Shown here one piece after another: positions 38,501-49,383 of a stretch of 64,000 nt of DNA. A model generated the notes under the pieces. It ran no database searches and was not told the origin of the DNA. It saw nothing but the letters and a program-made list of their open reading frames with translations. This stretch comes from Piliocolobus tephrosceles. Lineage: Eukaryota; Chordata; Mammalia; Primates; Cercopithecidae. Position 1 is the first letter of the stretch; every line of letters starts with the position of its first letter. The stretch covers positions 49,534,409-49,598,408 of the forward strand of contig NC_045443.1 in NCBI RefSeq assembly GCF_002776525.5, given 5' to 3'. A program made the translations under genes and the position numbers.

Positions 38501-41500
38501 CCCACTTGAGATGGGTGAGTAGCCACTTTTCAAGCTTACTCTTCTCCCCATTCCTCAGGAGCCTGTTCCCGCGATGAGTCTTCCTCTGGGAAGTCCTCCT
38601 TAAGGCTACCTTCATTCTATCTTGCTGCCGAGGAGGTTCACTTCACCTAGTGGCCTCCCCTGGGAAGGTGGAAGAAGGCTGTGCTGCTGGCCTGGCTGTT
38701 TTTTCTGAGTTACTGGAATTCCCAGCTGACCCGTGCATCCTCCTTGTTGGGAGGGTTCAGAGCCTGGCCTCTACCTGTGGTCCATTTGCAGAGGTAGCAA
38801 TTATCCATTTTACCAGACCCACAGAGACAGCCAGGCTATTTCCTCAAGCTCCCTGGGGCTCCCCAGCCCACTCACCATTCTCCTAAGGCAGAGGGAATTG
38901 GTCAGGGGGTTCAGTTTGATGAGCAGCATCAATCCATTAAAAGCTGCTCTGCTTCATCATGCCCATCTCTCTTTTTTTCCCAGCAGAACTGCTGCAGCAC
39001 TGGCCCTGGACCTAGTGCCCTGGGTTTGAATCCTGGCTCTGTCCTATGCAAGCTGTAGGCAAGTTGGGTAAGTGACTTGGCCTTTCTGCCTCATCGTGCA
39101 CAGCTTCATCATCCATAGATAACACTATGTCCTGCCTCACAGGGCTGTTGTGGGCTAACATGTCATATGCATTAATACCTGAAGAGCACTAGGACAGTGC
39201 CTGGCACAGGTTCTGTACTGTGAAAGTGTTTGCTATTATTCTTAAAATACCAGTTTGATCTCATCCTTCTCCGATTGTCTCATGTTTAAAAGCCAAAGTT
39301 CTCATCTTGAGCTGCAAATCCTGTCTCTTAATCTCACCTTGCTACTCACTCCTCAAGAAAGGCATTGCTTCTACTGAGAGGCTGGCCTCCACCCCTCCCA
39401 CAGCCTCACTGCATCTCACCTGTCACAGTCTGCTAGAGTTGCCCCCTTCACTTGGCACGCCCTGCCTCTTCCTTGTCACCCATTCCTGTCCTTTCCCCAT
39501 TTCCAAAATGGAGGATAATGCCATTGGAATGAGCCATTATCCTCCAAGGGCCAGAGTAAAGGCCACCTCCTCCAGGAAGGCTTCCTGGACCCCTGTTTTC
39601 TCCGTTTCTTGGGATTTCTCCCCCTTCTTCTCTGTTTGTGTGTAGGTGCAGGTGGTCTGTGCACACTGGACTGGGAAAGAGCTAGCCTTTTTTTTTCCAT
39701 AGCACCCACACTTTCTAGCACAGTGTCTGTCTGGCATTGAGTAGGCATGTGGTTGACACCTGCAGTGAGTGTCCCCAATGTGGTTCCACTCCACTGACCC
39801 AAACCCTTATGATCTGTTGCTCTCAGTATATTTGCCGTGTTTCTCCTCAATAAAAAGACACCTGTTTCAACTCGCCTGCCTCTAACATGCACTCCCATAG
39901 GACACTGGACTGTCACGGGGCACTGGATTCTCATGGGGCACTGGATTCCCATGGGGCACTGGATTCCCATGGGGCACTGGGCCCAGGACCTGGTGAGACA
40001 ATTTATCTGGGCCTCAGCCTCTTGCAAGCACTTAATTACCATATGCTTATCAACCACCTACTCCAAGTTGTGAATCAGACCTGGAGCTCGTCCTCAGGGG
40101 GAGCAAGTGTAGCAGAAGAGAAAACAGGAACCACAAAGAACTGGGAAGTGAGGCAGAAGGAGCTAGAGCCTGATATGCAGGGAAGGGGCAGAAGGGCTGT
40201 GCAGGAAGCCAGAGTTGGGGGTGAGAGAAAAGGTGGGCTGTGGTAGCTTGGACATGGTGCAGAGAGATGCTGTAAGGGGTGTGCCAGGCAGGAGGAGCAG
40301 CAGGAACAAAAGCCAGGAAGGAAGAGGACTGGGATCTGTCTATGGAACAGGAAGTAGTTCAGGATCTGCAAAGGCAGAACAGGCGGTTTCAGCCGAAACC
40401 TGGAACTCCAGAAGCCCCACATGAAAGAGCTTGTTTTACAGAGAGAGAGAGAGAGAGAGAGACAGTTCCTGAGGGCCTTATTTAGGTGGATAGTGGGGAG
40501 AGAGATGGCAATACACAGTCTCAGAGCTCCCACCGTGTGCCAAGTGGGGTGCCCTGCTGACAGGATCCCACCTAACTGTTCTGCCACCCAATGAACTAAG
40601 TTTAGGCTCCCCATTTTATAAATGGAACCGGCCCGGACTGTTTCTGTCCCTTGCCCCAGGTCCCCCAGTAGGGTGAAAGCAGCACTGACTCACTTTTTCT
40701 TGTAGCCCTCCAGTGCATCCTGGAGGCTGCAGAGCTCTGACTCTAGCCTCACGCGGTCCCCAGACACACAATCCAGCTGCCGCCGAAGGGCGCTGATATA
40801 GCCCTCGAAGATGGGCTCGATGTTGGTCTGGCAGCACCTCTGCTGCTGCATGAAGTTCCACTTGGTCTCCAGCAGCTTGTTCTTCTGCTCCAGGTAACGG
40901 ACCTGCAGCCAAGAGTGGAATGTCAACAGGCAGCAGAGATCCTGGGGACCATGGCTTAGAGAGGGCAATGGAATGAGCTTGTGCCCTCTCTCCCAACACA
41001 CGGCTACCAGTGCACTAGATTTGCAAAAATCAGGGTCTCTGCATAGACTGGCATCTGCGGGCATGTTTCTCTGTGTCTCCCCTGCCTGGGGGAGCCTAGT
41101 GGACCCCTGTCTTCCACTCAGAGGTTGTGTGTTGTAGTGGACAGCACTTCTCCAAGAGGCCTGGGCAATCCCTGTTTCAGCACTGCCTGCCTGTCTCTAT
41201 CCTCATGACCTTGATCAAGACATCCTGTCCCTTCAAGCCTTGCTTTGCTTCCCAAAGCTCCTACTTGGGACAGTGTATGGGAAGGGGCTCTGTTAACTTC
41301 ACACTAATGTCAGAGGATGTGAAGATTGGGGGTCAAGGCTTTCCTTTATGACAGCCTAGGGACACTCAGTGGAAAAGTCAGATCAAGGAACTCTAAGCTC
41401 TTTTCACTTACTGTGCTGCATCCTACATGGCTGTATCTGAAAAAAAGTCCAGGTCACGGTAATGTGGATAGCTGCTGGCCACCTCCTCCCGTTTCGTGAG

Positions 41501-43083
41501 GTGAAAACTGAGATTAGGAGTTGAGTAAGTTGACCATGGCCACCCGGCTGGACATTGACAAAGGGAATGTCCTTGCTCTGGAATTTTCTATATTGTGCAT
41601 TGTCTGTCAAGAAAACTGCAGAAGTAGCATTGCCTTACTTCTGGTCAGTGGCTACATCAACAGGAGGCTCCCAGCCTAACAGACGGTGGTGTGATGTTTT
41701 TGCTAATCAGGGCCCATTTGTTGGAATAAGTTTATAGCCAGAACTTAATAAGCTTTAGAAATAAAACTGTAAGTTTGCCTAAACAAGTTCCTCTGTGAAG
41801 CACTTCGGCATATATTACCTCCCCTAATCTCCCACCGTCACTCCTCCCCTTCCTCACTGGGCAGCATCGTCCAGAGGCCAGGAGGTGAATGGCTTTCACG
41901 GGGATTCCGGGTATAGGAGGAAAGTCAACGCCAGTGGCCAGGGCTCCTGACCTCTGGCCCAGGACTCTTGCTTCTAAACCTTGGGGTCACCAGAAACATG
42001 AGCTCAAACTGTGGAATGAATCCTGATGCCAGAAGCCTCCCTGGGGCGTGGGATGGGCCCAGGGGCTGCTGAGGGATGGCAGGCCAGTTCAGCACCTTCT
42101 GAAGGCATGCCTTCCTAGCAGCCTTTCAGTGGCTCTGGGGTTGACAGATGTCAGACTTTCGTGACCATCACCTTGTACCTCTAGCTCTGACTGTTCGCTT
42201 TCCTCTCATCCCAGGCCTAAATTGATGGGAAATTCTGGGGTCACAGTGCCCATCCTCACCTTTGGGCTCAGGGGTTGTGACCCAGCTCAGGCACACAAAA
42301 GGCAGTTCTACTGTTAAGGCCTCATCAGGAAGGGCATTCATTTCTCTGCCTCTATGGTCATTCCTTTCAGTATTGCTTTGGAAGTTCCTCTTACAGTCTG
42401 ACCTCAGGCAACCTTGGTGAATGGTGATTTTGTCAGATAATATTCAGGGAAAGATAATACATTTTTAAAAAGACAAGGAAGCAGAAATGTTTAGTGTGGA
42501 GTCTGATCTAACTGGCTTTCAAAGGTTGGTGGTCATGGAATGTGAGAGAGGCCACTGGACAAAATGAGGCTTCCTCAATGTCAGTCTCCTCCTGGTTCCC
42601 TTGGATCAGAATGAGACCAGACCCCAGATCTGCAGTGGGTCATCCCATGGCCCTGGGCTACTGCCCCCTTACCTTGTTGATGAAAGATGCGAAGCGGTTA
42701 TTGAGGCACTTGATCTGCTCCTTCTCATCCCTCTTTACCCTCTGCACGGTCGGGTCGATGTCCAGCGCCAGTGGGACCAGCAGGCTCTCATTGATGGTGA
42801 CAGGGGTGATGGGGGCAGAAGGCCCACAGGCGGCCCCCAGTCGGTACCCGAAGCCAGGCAGGGTACCTCCACACCTGGAGGCTACCCGGGGCCTCCCAAA
42901 GCCCACATTGCACAGGCTCCGTGAGCCGAGGCAGCCCAGAGCTCGGAGGCCCCCACCACCCCCGGGCCGGCACAGCCCCTTGCTCACTGCATAGTGAGTG
43001 ACCATCCGGGGCATGACAGCTGAGTATGAGCTGAAACTCTGACCGCCACACCTGGAGCCTGGCTGGAAGGAGTGGTACGACAT
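32001..43083 (-). CDS. KRT82: Keratin 82 (type II hair cuticle keratin), complete
   Basis: A complete type II hair keratin of 513 aa, equal to the human length. Exons on the minus strand: 1 42673-43083, 2 40694-40902, 3 38283-38343, 4 37521-37616, 5 36978-37142, 6 33911-34036, 7 33040-33260, 8 32785-32816, 9 32001-32221. All splice sites are GT-AG and the frame is open throughout. The head starts MSYHSFQPGSRCGGQSFSSY. The helix initiation region reads FASFINKV then RYLEQKNKLLETKW, with Asn where most type II keratins have Asp. The rod ends LDIEIATYRRLLEGEE, and the tail ends in Ser/Gly-rich sequence with SSSSHKC. By family knowledge KRT82 is a hair-shaft cuticle filament protein. Intron 5 (34037-36977) carries an Alu and an L2; intron 2 (38344-40693) a MIR and an 18-bp tandem repeat; intron 1 (40903-42672) shows nothing clear. 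Confidence 0.98.
34787..35112 (+). mobile_element. Full-length Alu (AluJ/S type) in KRT82 intron 5
   Basis: It begins 'ggctgggcacagtgactggc', has the mid A-rich linker 'ctaaaaatacacaaattagt' and ends 'gactccatctcaaaaaacaa' with a CAA-rich tail. It is antisense to KRT82. A duplication of 'ctggccaac' is seen near 34880-34897. Confidence 0.93.
35499..35524. repeat. Poly-T run (T26)
   Basis: A homopolymer of 26 T in KRT82 intron 5. No element body is clearly attached. Confidence 0.95.
36000..36425 (+). repeat. LINE-2 3' end in KRT82 intron 5
   Basis: L2-like phrases 'tgtccttcaagattggatca' and 'gaactgtgcttggcacgtga' lead to the terminal 'gttgaatgagtgggccaatg'. Old and antisense to KRT82. Confidence 0.6.
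39000..39240 (+). repeat. MIR in KRT82 intron 2
   Basis: Sense MIR order: 'gggtttgaatcctggctctg', 'agtgacttggcctttctgcc', 'cacagggctgttgtgggcta' and 'gacagtgcctggcacaggtt'. Confidence 0.75.
39899..39980. repeat. 18-bp tandem repeat, about 4.5 copies, KRT82 intron 2
   Basis: Units start at 39899, 39917, 39935, 39953 and 39971, with core ggggcactggattcccat. The copies at 39935 and 39953 are identical; the first is diverged. Because 18 is a multiple of 3, the minus strand shows a repeated six-codon pattern, but no gene is implied. Confidence 0.93.
40441..40462. repeat. (GA)11 microsatellite
   Basis: A pure GA run of 22 bp in KRT82 intron 2, about 230 bp from exon 2. Confidence 0.95.
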
Positions 43084-43162
43084 GGCAGGAGAGAGAGGCA
43101 GAGAAATGGGGCCCTGGAGGAAAGAACAGGGGGCAGGATGATCAAGTCATGGCTCAGCTTCC

Positions 43163-43173
43163 CCCTTTTTATC
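43163..43173 (-). promoter_or_regulatory. TATA-like box of KRT82
   Basis: The minus strand reads AGATAAAAAGG about 85 bp upstream of the ATG at 43081-43083. A transcription start near 43140 and a 5' UTR of about 55 nt follow by spacing. Confidence 0.65.
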
Positions 43174-43216
43174 TGGTAGGGGGATGGAGGGCTGAACTGG
43201 GCCAAACCCCAAATCA

Positions 43217-43255
43217 CCATTAAACTAGGTTTATGAGCTTGGGATATTGGCAGTG
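43217..43255 (-). promoter_or_regulatory. Conserved hair-keratin upstream module (KRT82 copy)
   Basis: On the plus strand: CCATT, then TTTATGAGCTTGGG (43230-43243), then TTGGCAGTGCT. The 14-base core is identical to the KRT84 copy and differs from KRT85 at one base. It lies about 60 bp beyond the TATA-like box and contains the HOXC13-type TTTATGAG. Confidence 0.6.
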
Positions 43256-43259
43256 CTAA

Positions 43260-45660
43260 GTAGTAAGGTGGATAATTAGGGTAGCGAAGAGCAAAGAGAA
43301 GGGGCCAATGGTCAGTGCTGGTGGGCCCTATAAAAATCCTATTTGTCCTCCTTCCTTGATTGTGGGGTTGATGAAAGGGGCCAACCAGACAGATATGTTC
43401 CATGTATCCAGTGGCTCAGCCTCAAGGGAAGAGAGAGTTGGGACTATGTCATTTCATAGGAGGGAGGTGTGCCTTGAATTATACACCCCGGCTTCCATGG
43501 GATTGCAGGGCAAGTCCCATACACTTGAGGATGCTCTGACTATGTCCCCAAGGCTGCTTCTAGTCTTTTTTGCAGATCCTCCCAACCCAAGTGCCCTCTG
43601 TGGGCTCCTAGGTGAGTCAGGAAGTTCCCAGGAGGAAGGCTTTTGGGGTGGGAGAAGCCTCCCTACAACAGGCCAGACTTTAACCCTCCTGAGCTCTAGC
43701 TCAGTGACCCACTGTCCCATGGGGGTCTTGAAGGTAGACAGGCTCCAGGCGTAGACACTTCTCTACAGGGCCCATCAGTCCACAAAGGCTGTAGGGAACT
43801 CGAGAGGAAAGGCCTGGTGCTTGAGAAGGGCAGAGGAAGGGACGCTCTCCCCAGCGCTTCTGGGGTCCCCAAAAGGCATGATTTCAGCATCAGGTCTCAG
43901 CTTCCATGTGTCTGTTCCTTTCCCCTTCTGCCCAACCCAGCCTGAGTGCCCCTGAGGTCAACAGAGCCAGCTTTGGCCTGAGAATGTCTCTGGGGAGAGT
44001 TGTTGCCTTTGGGAATTTTCAGGTGGATGTGGGATTCAGGCTTTCTTTCCAGCAGCAGGTCACAGACACAGATCTTTGGAGATGTCTGAAGTCCCCACCT
44101 CACTTTTTTTCCTCCTCCTTTCCATCAATTTCATCAGTGAAACTTTTGCCATGGCCAACTGGCCTTTCCCTTCCACACTGAGACTCCTTACCAGGCCAAA
44201 ATCAAGCCAATAATAATAATAATAACAACAACAATAAACATTTATTGGGCATTTACCATGTGCTGGGACCACTCCGTACTCTTTACATCCATGGTCTCAT
44301 TTAATTCCCTGACCACACCGTGAGGTAGTTACTAAGCCACAGACAGGAAAATGGGGAGCAGAGCAGTTAAGAGCAGCATCCCCAAGTTACACAGCTTGTG
44401 GCTGATCAGCTGGGAGTCCATCCTGTTCCTTCTGACGTCACCCTGCCATGCTGCTCCAGAGCAGGGAAGTCCTAGTGAGGAATTGGGAATCTGCTGCCCA
44501 TAACACATCCTGTCGTCCCTCTCCCTCAACTTTCCAACCTATGGATTAGGGCACTGGGACTCAAAGGTTTCTTGAGCCTCAGAAATTCTCAGTCTCACTG
44601 GGACATTTCACACTCCCTGTCCCATTTTTCATAGTCCTGACTGTGGGCCCCAGAGTAGTGGAGAGGGGAGGGGTGCAAGGCGAGACCACAGGCCACGATG
44701 GGAGGCAGAGGGTTGGGTGAGGGGGTTCAACTGCAGGGTGTCAGGGGAAGAAGACCACACTCTGCCCTGGACTGAGTCCACAGAGAGGGCCCAGGATGGT
44801 GTGAATGTTGATGGAGACACTCAGAGGCCCCACCAGAGAGCAGATTCCCACTAGGGCGGGTGAGGGAGACAGTGGGCAGCACCGGAGGGCAGGGGTCACT
44901 GCAGCAGTGGACACAGCAGAGTCTCCCCACTATGTCCAGGCCAGAGGAGGGCTTCAGTGAGCATGCCGGGTTCCTGGAGCCCAGGACCAGAGCTCAGGAG
45001 CAGTGGCCAGGGTGGTTCGTTGGATTCATTGTGGGTGGAAGGCAACGGTTCCCTGAGCCCCCGGGTCCAGGGTTGCCCTCTGAGTGTGAGCTAGGACAGG
45101 ACTCAGTCAAGACCTAGAGAGCTTGGTGGCATTTTATGAAAGTGGGTTCAGGAACTAGGGGGCATAAGGGAACAGGCAGTTGAGAAGGGTGTGATTTTCT
45201 TCGGAAGCAGTGAACTCCGTCTTCACTGCGGCAGTGCAGTAGACAATCTCTACCGGCCTTTGGAATGTGTTTCGGCAGGCGTTGGTGGGGGTTGATAACT
45301 TTTCAAATGAAATACAGAAACCACCCTGTGAAGGCCTCAAAGAAGAACCCCATGCCTACCCCATCCCCATTTCCAAGCCACCTCCTCCTGTGTCCTTCTG
45401 GGGCTCAGCAATGTGTCCCCTCAGAGTGAGGGAAAACACCAAAGAAAGAGCCACCTTTCCTCTGAGTGCACTATCCTGGGCCTCTGCTGTGGGGCAGGGA
45501 ATGTGGTGTCCTGGCTTAAGGAGCTTCAGTGTCAGCCACGGCTGAAGACATGGAACAGAGATGTTCAGAGACAGGAAGATAGAAAAAGGGAGGTTGGAAG
45601 AGAAAGAGCAGGCAATATTAATAGATTGTCAAACGGAAAGAGTGGGAGAGGAAGAAGGGT
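43260..45660. other. KRT82 upstream spacer
   Basis: No gene recognised. An (AAT/AAC)n run with an adjoining antisense MIR lies at 44207-44440 ('tttattgggcatttaccatg'). The remainder is unremarkable. Confidence 0.5.
44207..44440 (-). repeat. (AAT)n/(AAC)n run plus MIR, antisense
   Basis: 'aataataataataataac' leads into 'caataaacatttattgggca', then 'ctcatttaattccctgacca' and 'gaaaatggggagcagagcag'. This is MIR in reverse with an expanded trinucleotide end. Confidence 0.75.
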
Positions 45661-46078
45661 GAAAAATACAGGACAGGCCGGGCGCGGTGGCTCAAGCCTG
45701 TAATCCCAGCACTTTGGGAGGCCGAGACGGGCGGATCACGAGGTCAGGAGATCGAGACCCTCCTGGCTAACACCGTGAAACCCCGTCTCTACTAAAAATA
45801 CAAAAAATTAGCCGGGCGAGGTGGTGGGCGCCTGTGGTCCCAGCCACTCGGGAGGCTGAGGCAGGAGAATGGCGTGAACCCAGGAGGCAGAGGTTGTGGT
45901 GAGCTGAGATCCGGCCACTGCACTCTAGCCTGGGCGACAGAGCANNNNNNNNNNNNNNNNNNNNNNNNNNNNNNNNNNNNNNNNNNNNNNNNNNNNNNNN
46001 NNNNNNNNNNNNNNNNNNNNNNNNNNNNNNNNNNNNNNNNNNNNAAAAAAAAAAAAAAAAAAAGAAAAATACAGGACA
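45661..46078 (+). mobile_element. Young AluY with target-site duplications and an internal assembly gap
   Basis: The body starts at 45676 with 'ggccgggcgcggtggctcaa'. Direct repeats gaaaaatacaggaca flank it at 45661-45675 and 46064-46078. The right arm reads 'gagatccggccactgcactc', a form very common in Old World monkey AluY copies. The 3' end of the Alu and part of its A tail fall in the N gap. Low divergence and a perfect 15-bp duplication indicate a recent insertion. Confidence 0.92.
45945..46044. other. Assembly gap (100 N)
   Basis: Exactly 100 N, the usual placeholder for a gap of unknown size. It falls at the Alu 3' end and poly-A tail, so the missing sequence is probably a few tens of bases of Alu and A-run. 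Frames read through it are artefacts. Confidence 0.99.
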
Positions 46079-46084
46079 GAAGGA

Positions 46085-47175
46085 GGAAAAGGGGATTGAG
46101 AGAGAGGAGGTGTGGGGGGCGGCAGTGGGGAAAGGTGAGGAGAAAAAGAAGTGAAGGTGAAAGGTGAAAAAGGCAAGGTTAAAAGGAAGGAAAACTTTCC
46201 AGAAGAGAGATGTGGCTAGCACAAGAGAAGAGAAACAGTCCTGAGCCTGGAGGATTATTTTGCAGGAATCTCACAGGGCAGTTCTTAACACAGGAGAATT
46301 AAAATAGGCTTTTCATGGTGTATTTCTCGCAAACATATTGGGCTGAGCTGCCTTCCCACACCCTCACATGAACCTGCTTCCCTCCCACCCCTCTGTCATT
46401 GGGCATTTCTGTTTAGGAAGAGCAAGTCTAATATTGACTTAAATAAAGCAGACTTGAAAGAAATTTGGCTGTGAACTCTCATTCATTGCAGCTCTGGGCC
46501 ATGGAGGGCTTTTGAATTCTTGATAACATCATTCCATTCTATTATGAATAAACAAGAGTTGATCATATTTTGAAGGGTGTTGATTTCTCACTCAAATATT
46601 CTGCTGGTGGGAGTTGTCAGGGGACTTGACTGGGGCCAGGGCAGGGGGAAGAAAGGAGGTGAGGAGGTGGTGTGTGTGGCAGGGTGTGCAAGACGTGTCC
46701 TGGCCTGAGCGGGAAAAGTGTTCCATCTGCAATGAGAAATGTGCGTGGAAACTTGGGCCTGCACTGCACTTGACCTCTCTAGGGCACCACGGTCACTTCT
46801 GAGGTCCTGGGAAGGACTACATAAGAGGCCTTGTCTTGTGGTTGCTGTGGGTCTGGCTCAGACAGGAGGGGGAAGACCCTACTGCACCCCCTACTCTGGA
46901 AGTTTCTTAAGGGCAAAGTGCTAGCCCAGGTCCTGGCACAAAGCAGTTGAGTCAACGTTGGTTGGAATGGATGCCTGTGGACCCTGCAGGGCTCTGAGAT
47001 GGGGAGCGGGTGGGGTACCTCTGTGGGGACCTTCTGGAGGCAGAGGGATGGACAGGATGACCCCACTCCTGCTGCCTGTGCCTCCTGCTGTTGAGTTTGT
47101 GTGTAGGATGTCAGCAAAGCATCAAGCCTTGGGACTGGGAAGCTTGAGGGCTTGAGGGGAGTGGCAGTGGAGGCA
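46085..47175. other. Spacer between AluY and keratin pseudogene
   Basis: Purine-rich sequence at 46080-46260, then AT-richer unique sequence. No gene seen. The minus-strand frame that runs out of the pseudogene tail exon stays open to a TAG at 46779-46781. Confidence 0.4.
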
Positions 47176-47179
47176 GGTG

Positions 47180-47353
47180 GGATGTGTGGTTCCCATGACT
47201 TCTTCGTGGACCATCTCTTGGAGACAATGAATATGGTGGAGCTGATGCCACTGCTCCTGTTGTTGTGGCAGAGGCCAATACTGCGGCCACCCCCACCCAC
47301 ACAGAGGACGCTGCCCCCACTGGAGCCTGTGCCCCCGAAGGAAGAGACCTCAG
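47180..47353 (-). pseudogene. Pseudogene tail exon (exon 9 remnant)
   Basis: After a good acceptor (CTCCACAG at 47354-47361) the phase-matched frame reads EVSSFGGTGSSGGSVLCVGG, then a Gly/Ser-rich stretch ending FIVSKRWSTKKSW. This resembles the FVSTT-SSRKS ending of epithelial type II keratins. No stop is found at the expected end; the frame runs on to 46779. Confidence 0.75.
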
Positions 47354-47359
47354 CTGTGG

Positions 47360-49380
47360 AGAGAGGGCACAGGGTATGTTGGCAGGCTTTTCCCATTTCC
47401 CATGACGCCTTTCCTGGGTGTCATCCCCATGCCTGCTCCCCTCCTGCAGTGCCTTGTTCCAGGCAACCCTCCCTCCCCTGAGAGCCTCGGGGAACACCTG
47501 AGCCAGTGTGAGACAGGGTGGGCATGGACTTACCACCCTATCACACGCTACCTCCTCATGAACCTCTGCAGAGGGCATCACTATGCTCAAGGCACATTCA
47601 CAGCTGTGACCATGTGGATCTCAACGGGGCTAAGAGGACACTATTACTACAATCACTCCCATTTTGTAGAGGAAAAAATGAGGTGCAAAGAGATCAAGTG
47701 GCATACCCAAGTCCACGCCCACCAGAAGCCAAGGCTTTTAGCTCCTGTGCTCGGTTCATTCCCTTGTCTTGTAGGAGGCTCTCACATTGGATGGAAGAGG
47801 AGGCCTTGCATTCTGGAAGGGAGCCATAGACTCCTCTGTTGAAAGAGGCCCGAAGGCCACCTGGACAAGCCTCCCCCAGTACCAGAACCCCTCAATGACA
47901 TTGCCAAGATGCAATTGTTCAGCTTCTGCTTCAATATTTTCAGCAACGGGGGTTCCCTACTTGGATGCATCTTTGCAAGCCAGGTAAACATTTGGAAATG
48001 TCTCATTGATTTCCCCTCTTGGCGTCTGTTTTTCCTGGTGAGGCATTCCTACCTCTCTGATGAGTTGGTTCCAGGCTCTTCCCAATCCTGGCAGGTCAAC
48101 CTCTGTAATGTGATCTGACCCACACGGGTCTTAAGGGGATTCTACTCCCATGACCAGGAGTCAATGCTCCTATTAATGCCACCTACGATGCTGAGCTTTT
48201 ACACACAGCCCCAGAGCCCTGGTGGGTCACTCTGTGAGGTCATTCCTGCTCTCCCTCCTGTGAATTGAGGCCACGCCAAATCAGTCACTGTTCTATTTGT
48301 TGAATTAATATGCTGCAATTCTAAATATAGGTCTTTACATTTAATCTGTTTAATAGCCTCTCGTTATTTGTGTTAGTTTGAGTTCCTGATAGCACTAGCT
48401 GGGAAATCAGGTATTCAGACTAGGGACCCACGATTGTTTGAATAGTCTTGTCCCATCACTGGGATCTTCTGGGACCAGCCCTGGGGGTGAGGGGTCACCT
48501 GCAGATTAATCTCCACAATTTTTGTGGAGATTAGGCCAGAATGAGGATTAAGTTGTTGAGTTCCTTAGTGACATGGAATGTGCCCCTTTTGAGTTCTTTT
48601 GACTTCACGGGGAAGAAGAGCACAAAAAGAGTCTCCGTAGAGCCTCCAAAAGGGTCTTCATGACATCCCTGCCCCTACCTGTTCATCTTTGACCCACCAG
48701 ACCCTCATGAGTGATGCTCTCAGCTTCCATTGTGCCCCCTACTTTTCTACCGTTCCAAGACATTGACTCATGGGTGCTCACGGCTCTGACATCTTCAGTG
48801 AGTCTGTGACCACTGGGGAGAGAAAAAGACATTTTGTATACTCAGAGGTTAAGGGGCCCTGAGTTCTTCGTATTTAAAGTTATCAGCACAGAGTGCTTAC
48901 ATGTATCAGGCACTGTGCTTGGCAATCTCTTCCCTCAGCTCGTTAGCCTTGGGAAGCTCATGTGCATCTGTGAGGGAAATCCAGGAGAGAGAGCAAGCCA
49001 CAAATACAGAGAGAAATGAGAAGAGGCAGCTGTGGCAGGGAGGTAGTGCGAGACTGTCAGCTTGTCGGGCAATTCCAGAGCCCCTGAGGCTCGTCCCAAG
49101 CATAGTTGCATTTGTTACAGGACTTGGGAGGAAAGGGTCTTGCTTAGAGTTCTTTCCTTGACCCCTTTGACCCTCACCTCTGCCCTGGGTCCAACAGCTG
49201 CAGGATGCAGTAACATCCTCTATGAACTTTAGGTTGAAAATATGAAAGAATTCCCTGAAGTGGATTTAATGCAAAGGAGGTTGGAGCTTCATCATCTTTA
49301 AAAATAAGATCGATTTCTGTCCCCCTTGCATAACTTGAGACTTAGAATGGAGCAAATGATGCTCTGAGGTCCTTGTCTTT
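47360..49380. other. Pseudogene interval lacking exons 7 and 8
   Basis: I looked for the conserved helix termination region (EIATYRKLLEGEE) and the short exon 8 and did not find them. An antisense MIR lies near 47560-47770. The rest is unassigned. Confidence 0.5.
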
Positions 49381-49383
49381 TCT

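Noticed and set aside
39476..40057. Minus-strand open frame of 193 codons with a repeated QCPMGI pattern
   Set aside because: The pattern is only the 18-bp tandem repeat read as six codons, inside KRT82 intron 2. There is no start context or conserved domain.
45767..46222. Long frames spanning the N gap
   Set aside because: They run through 100 unknown bases and Alu sequence; translation across the gap is meaningless.
47880..47990. Possible exon 7 remnant of the pseudogene (minus strand NIEAEAEQ)
   Set aside because: It resembles the AEAEQQ part of type II exon 7 but only over about eight residues. It has no splice site or flanking similarity, so chance is as likely.
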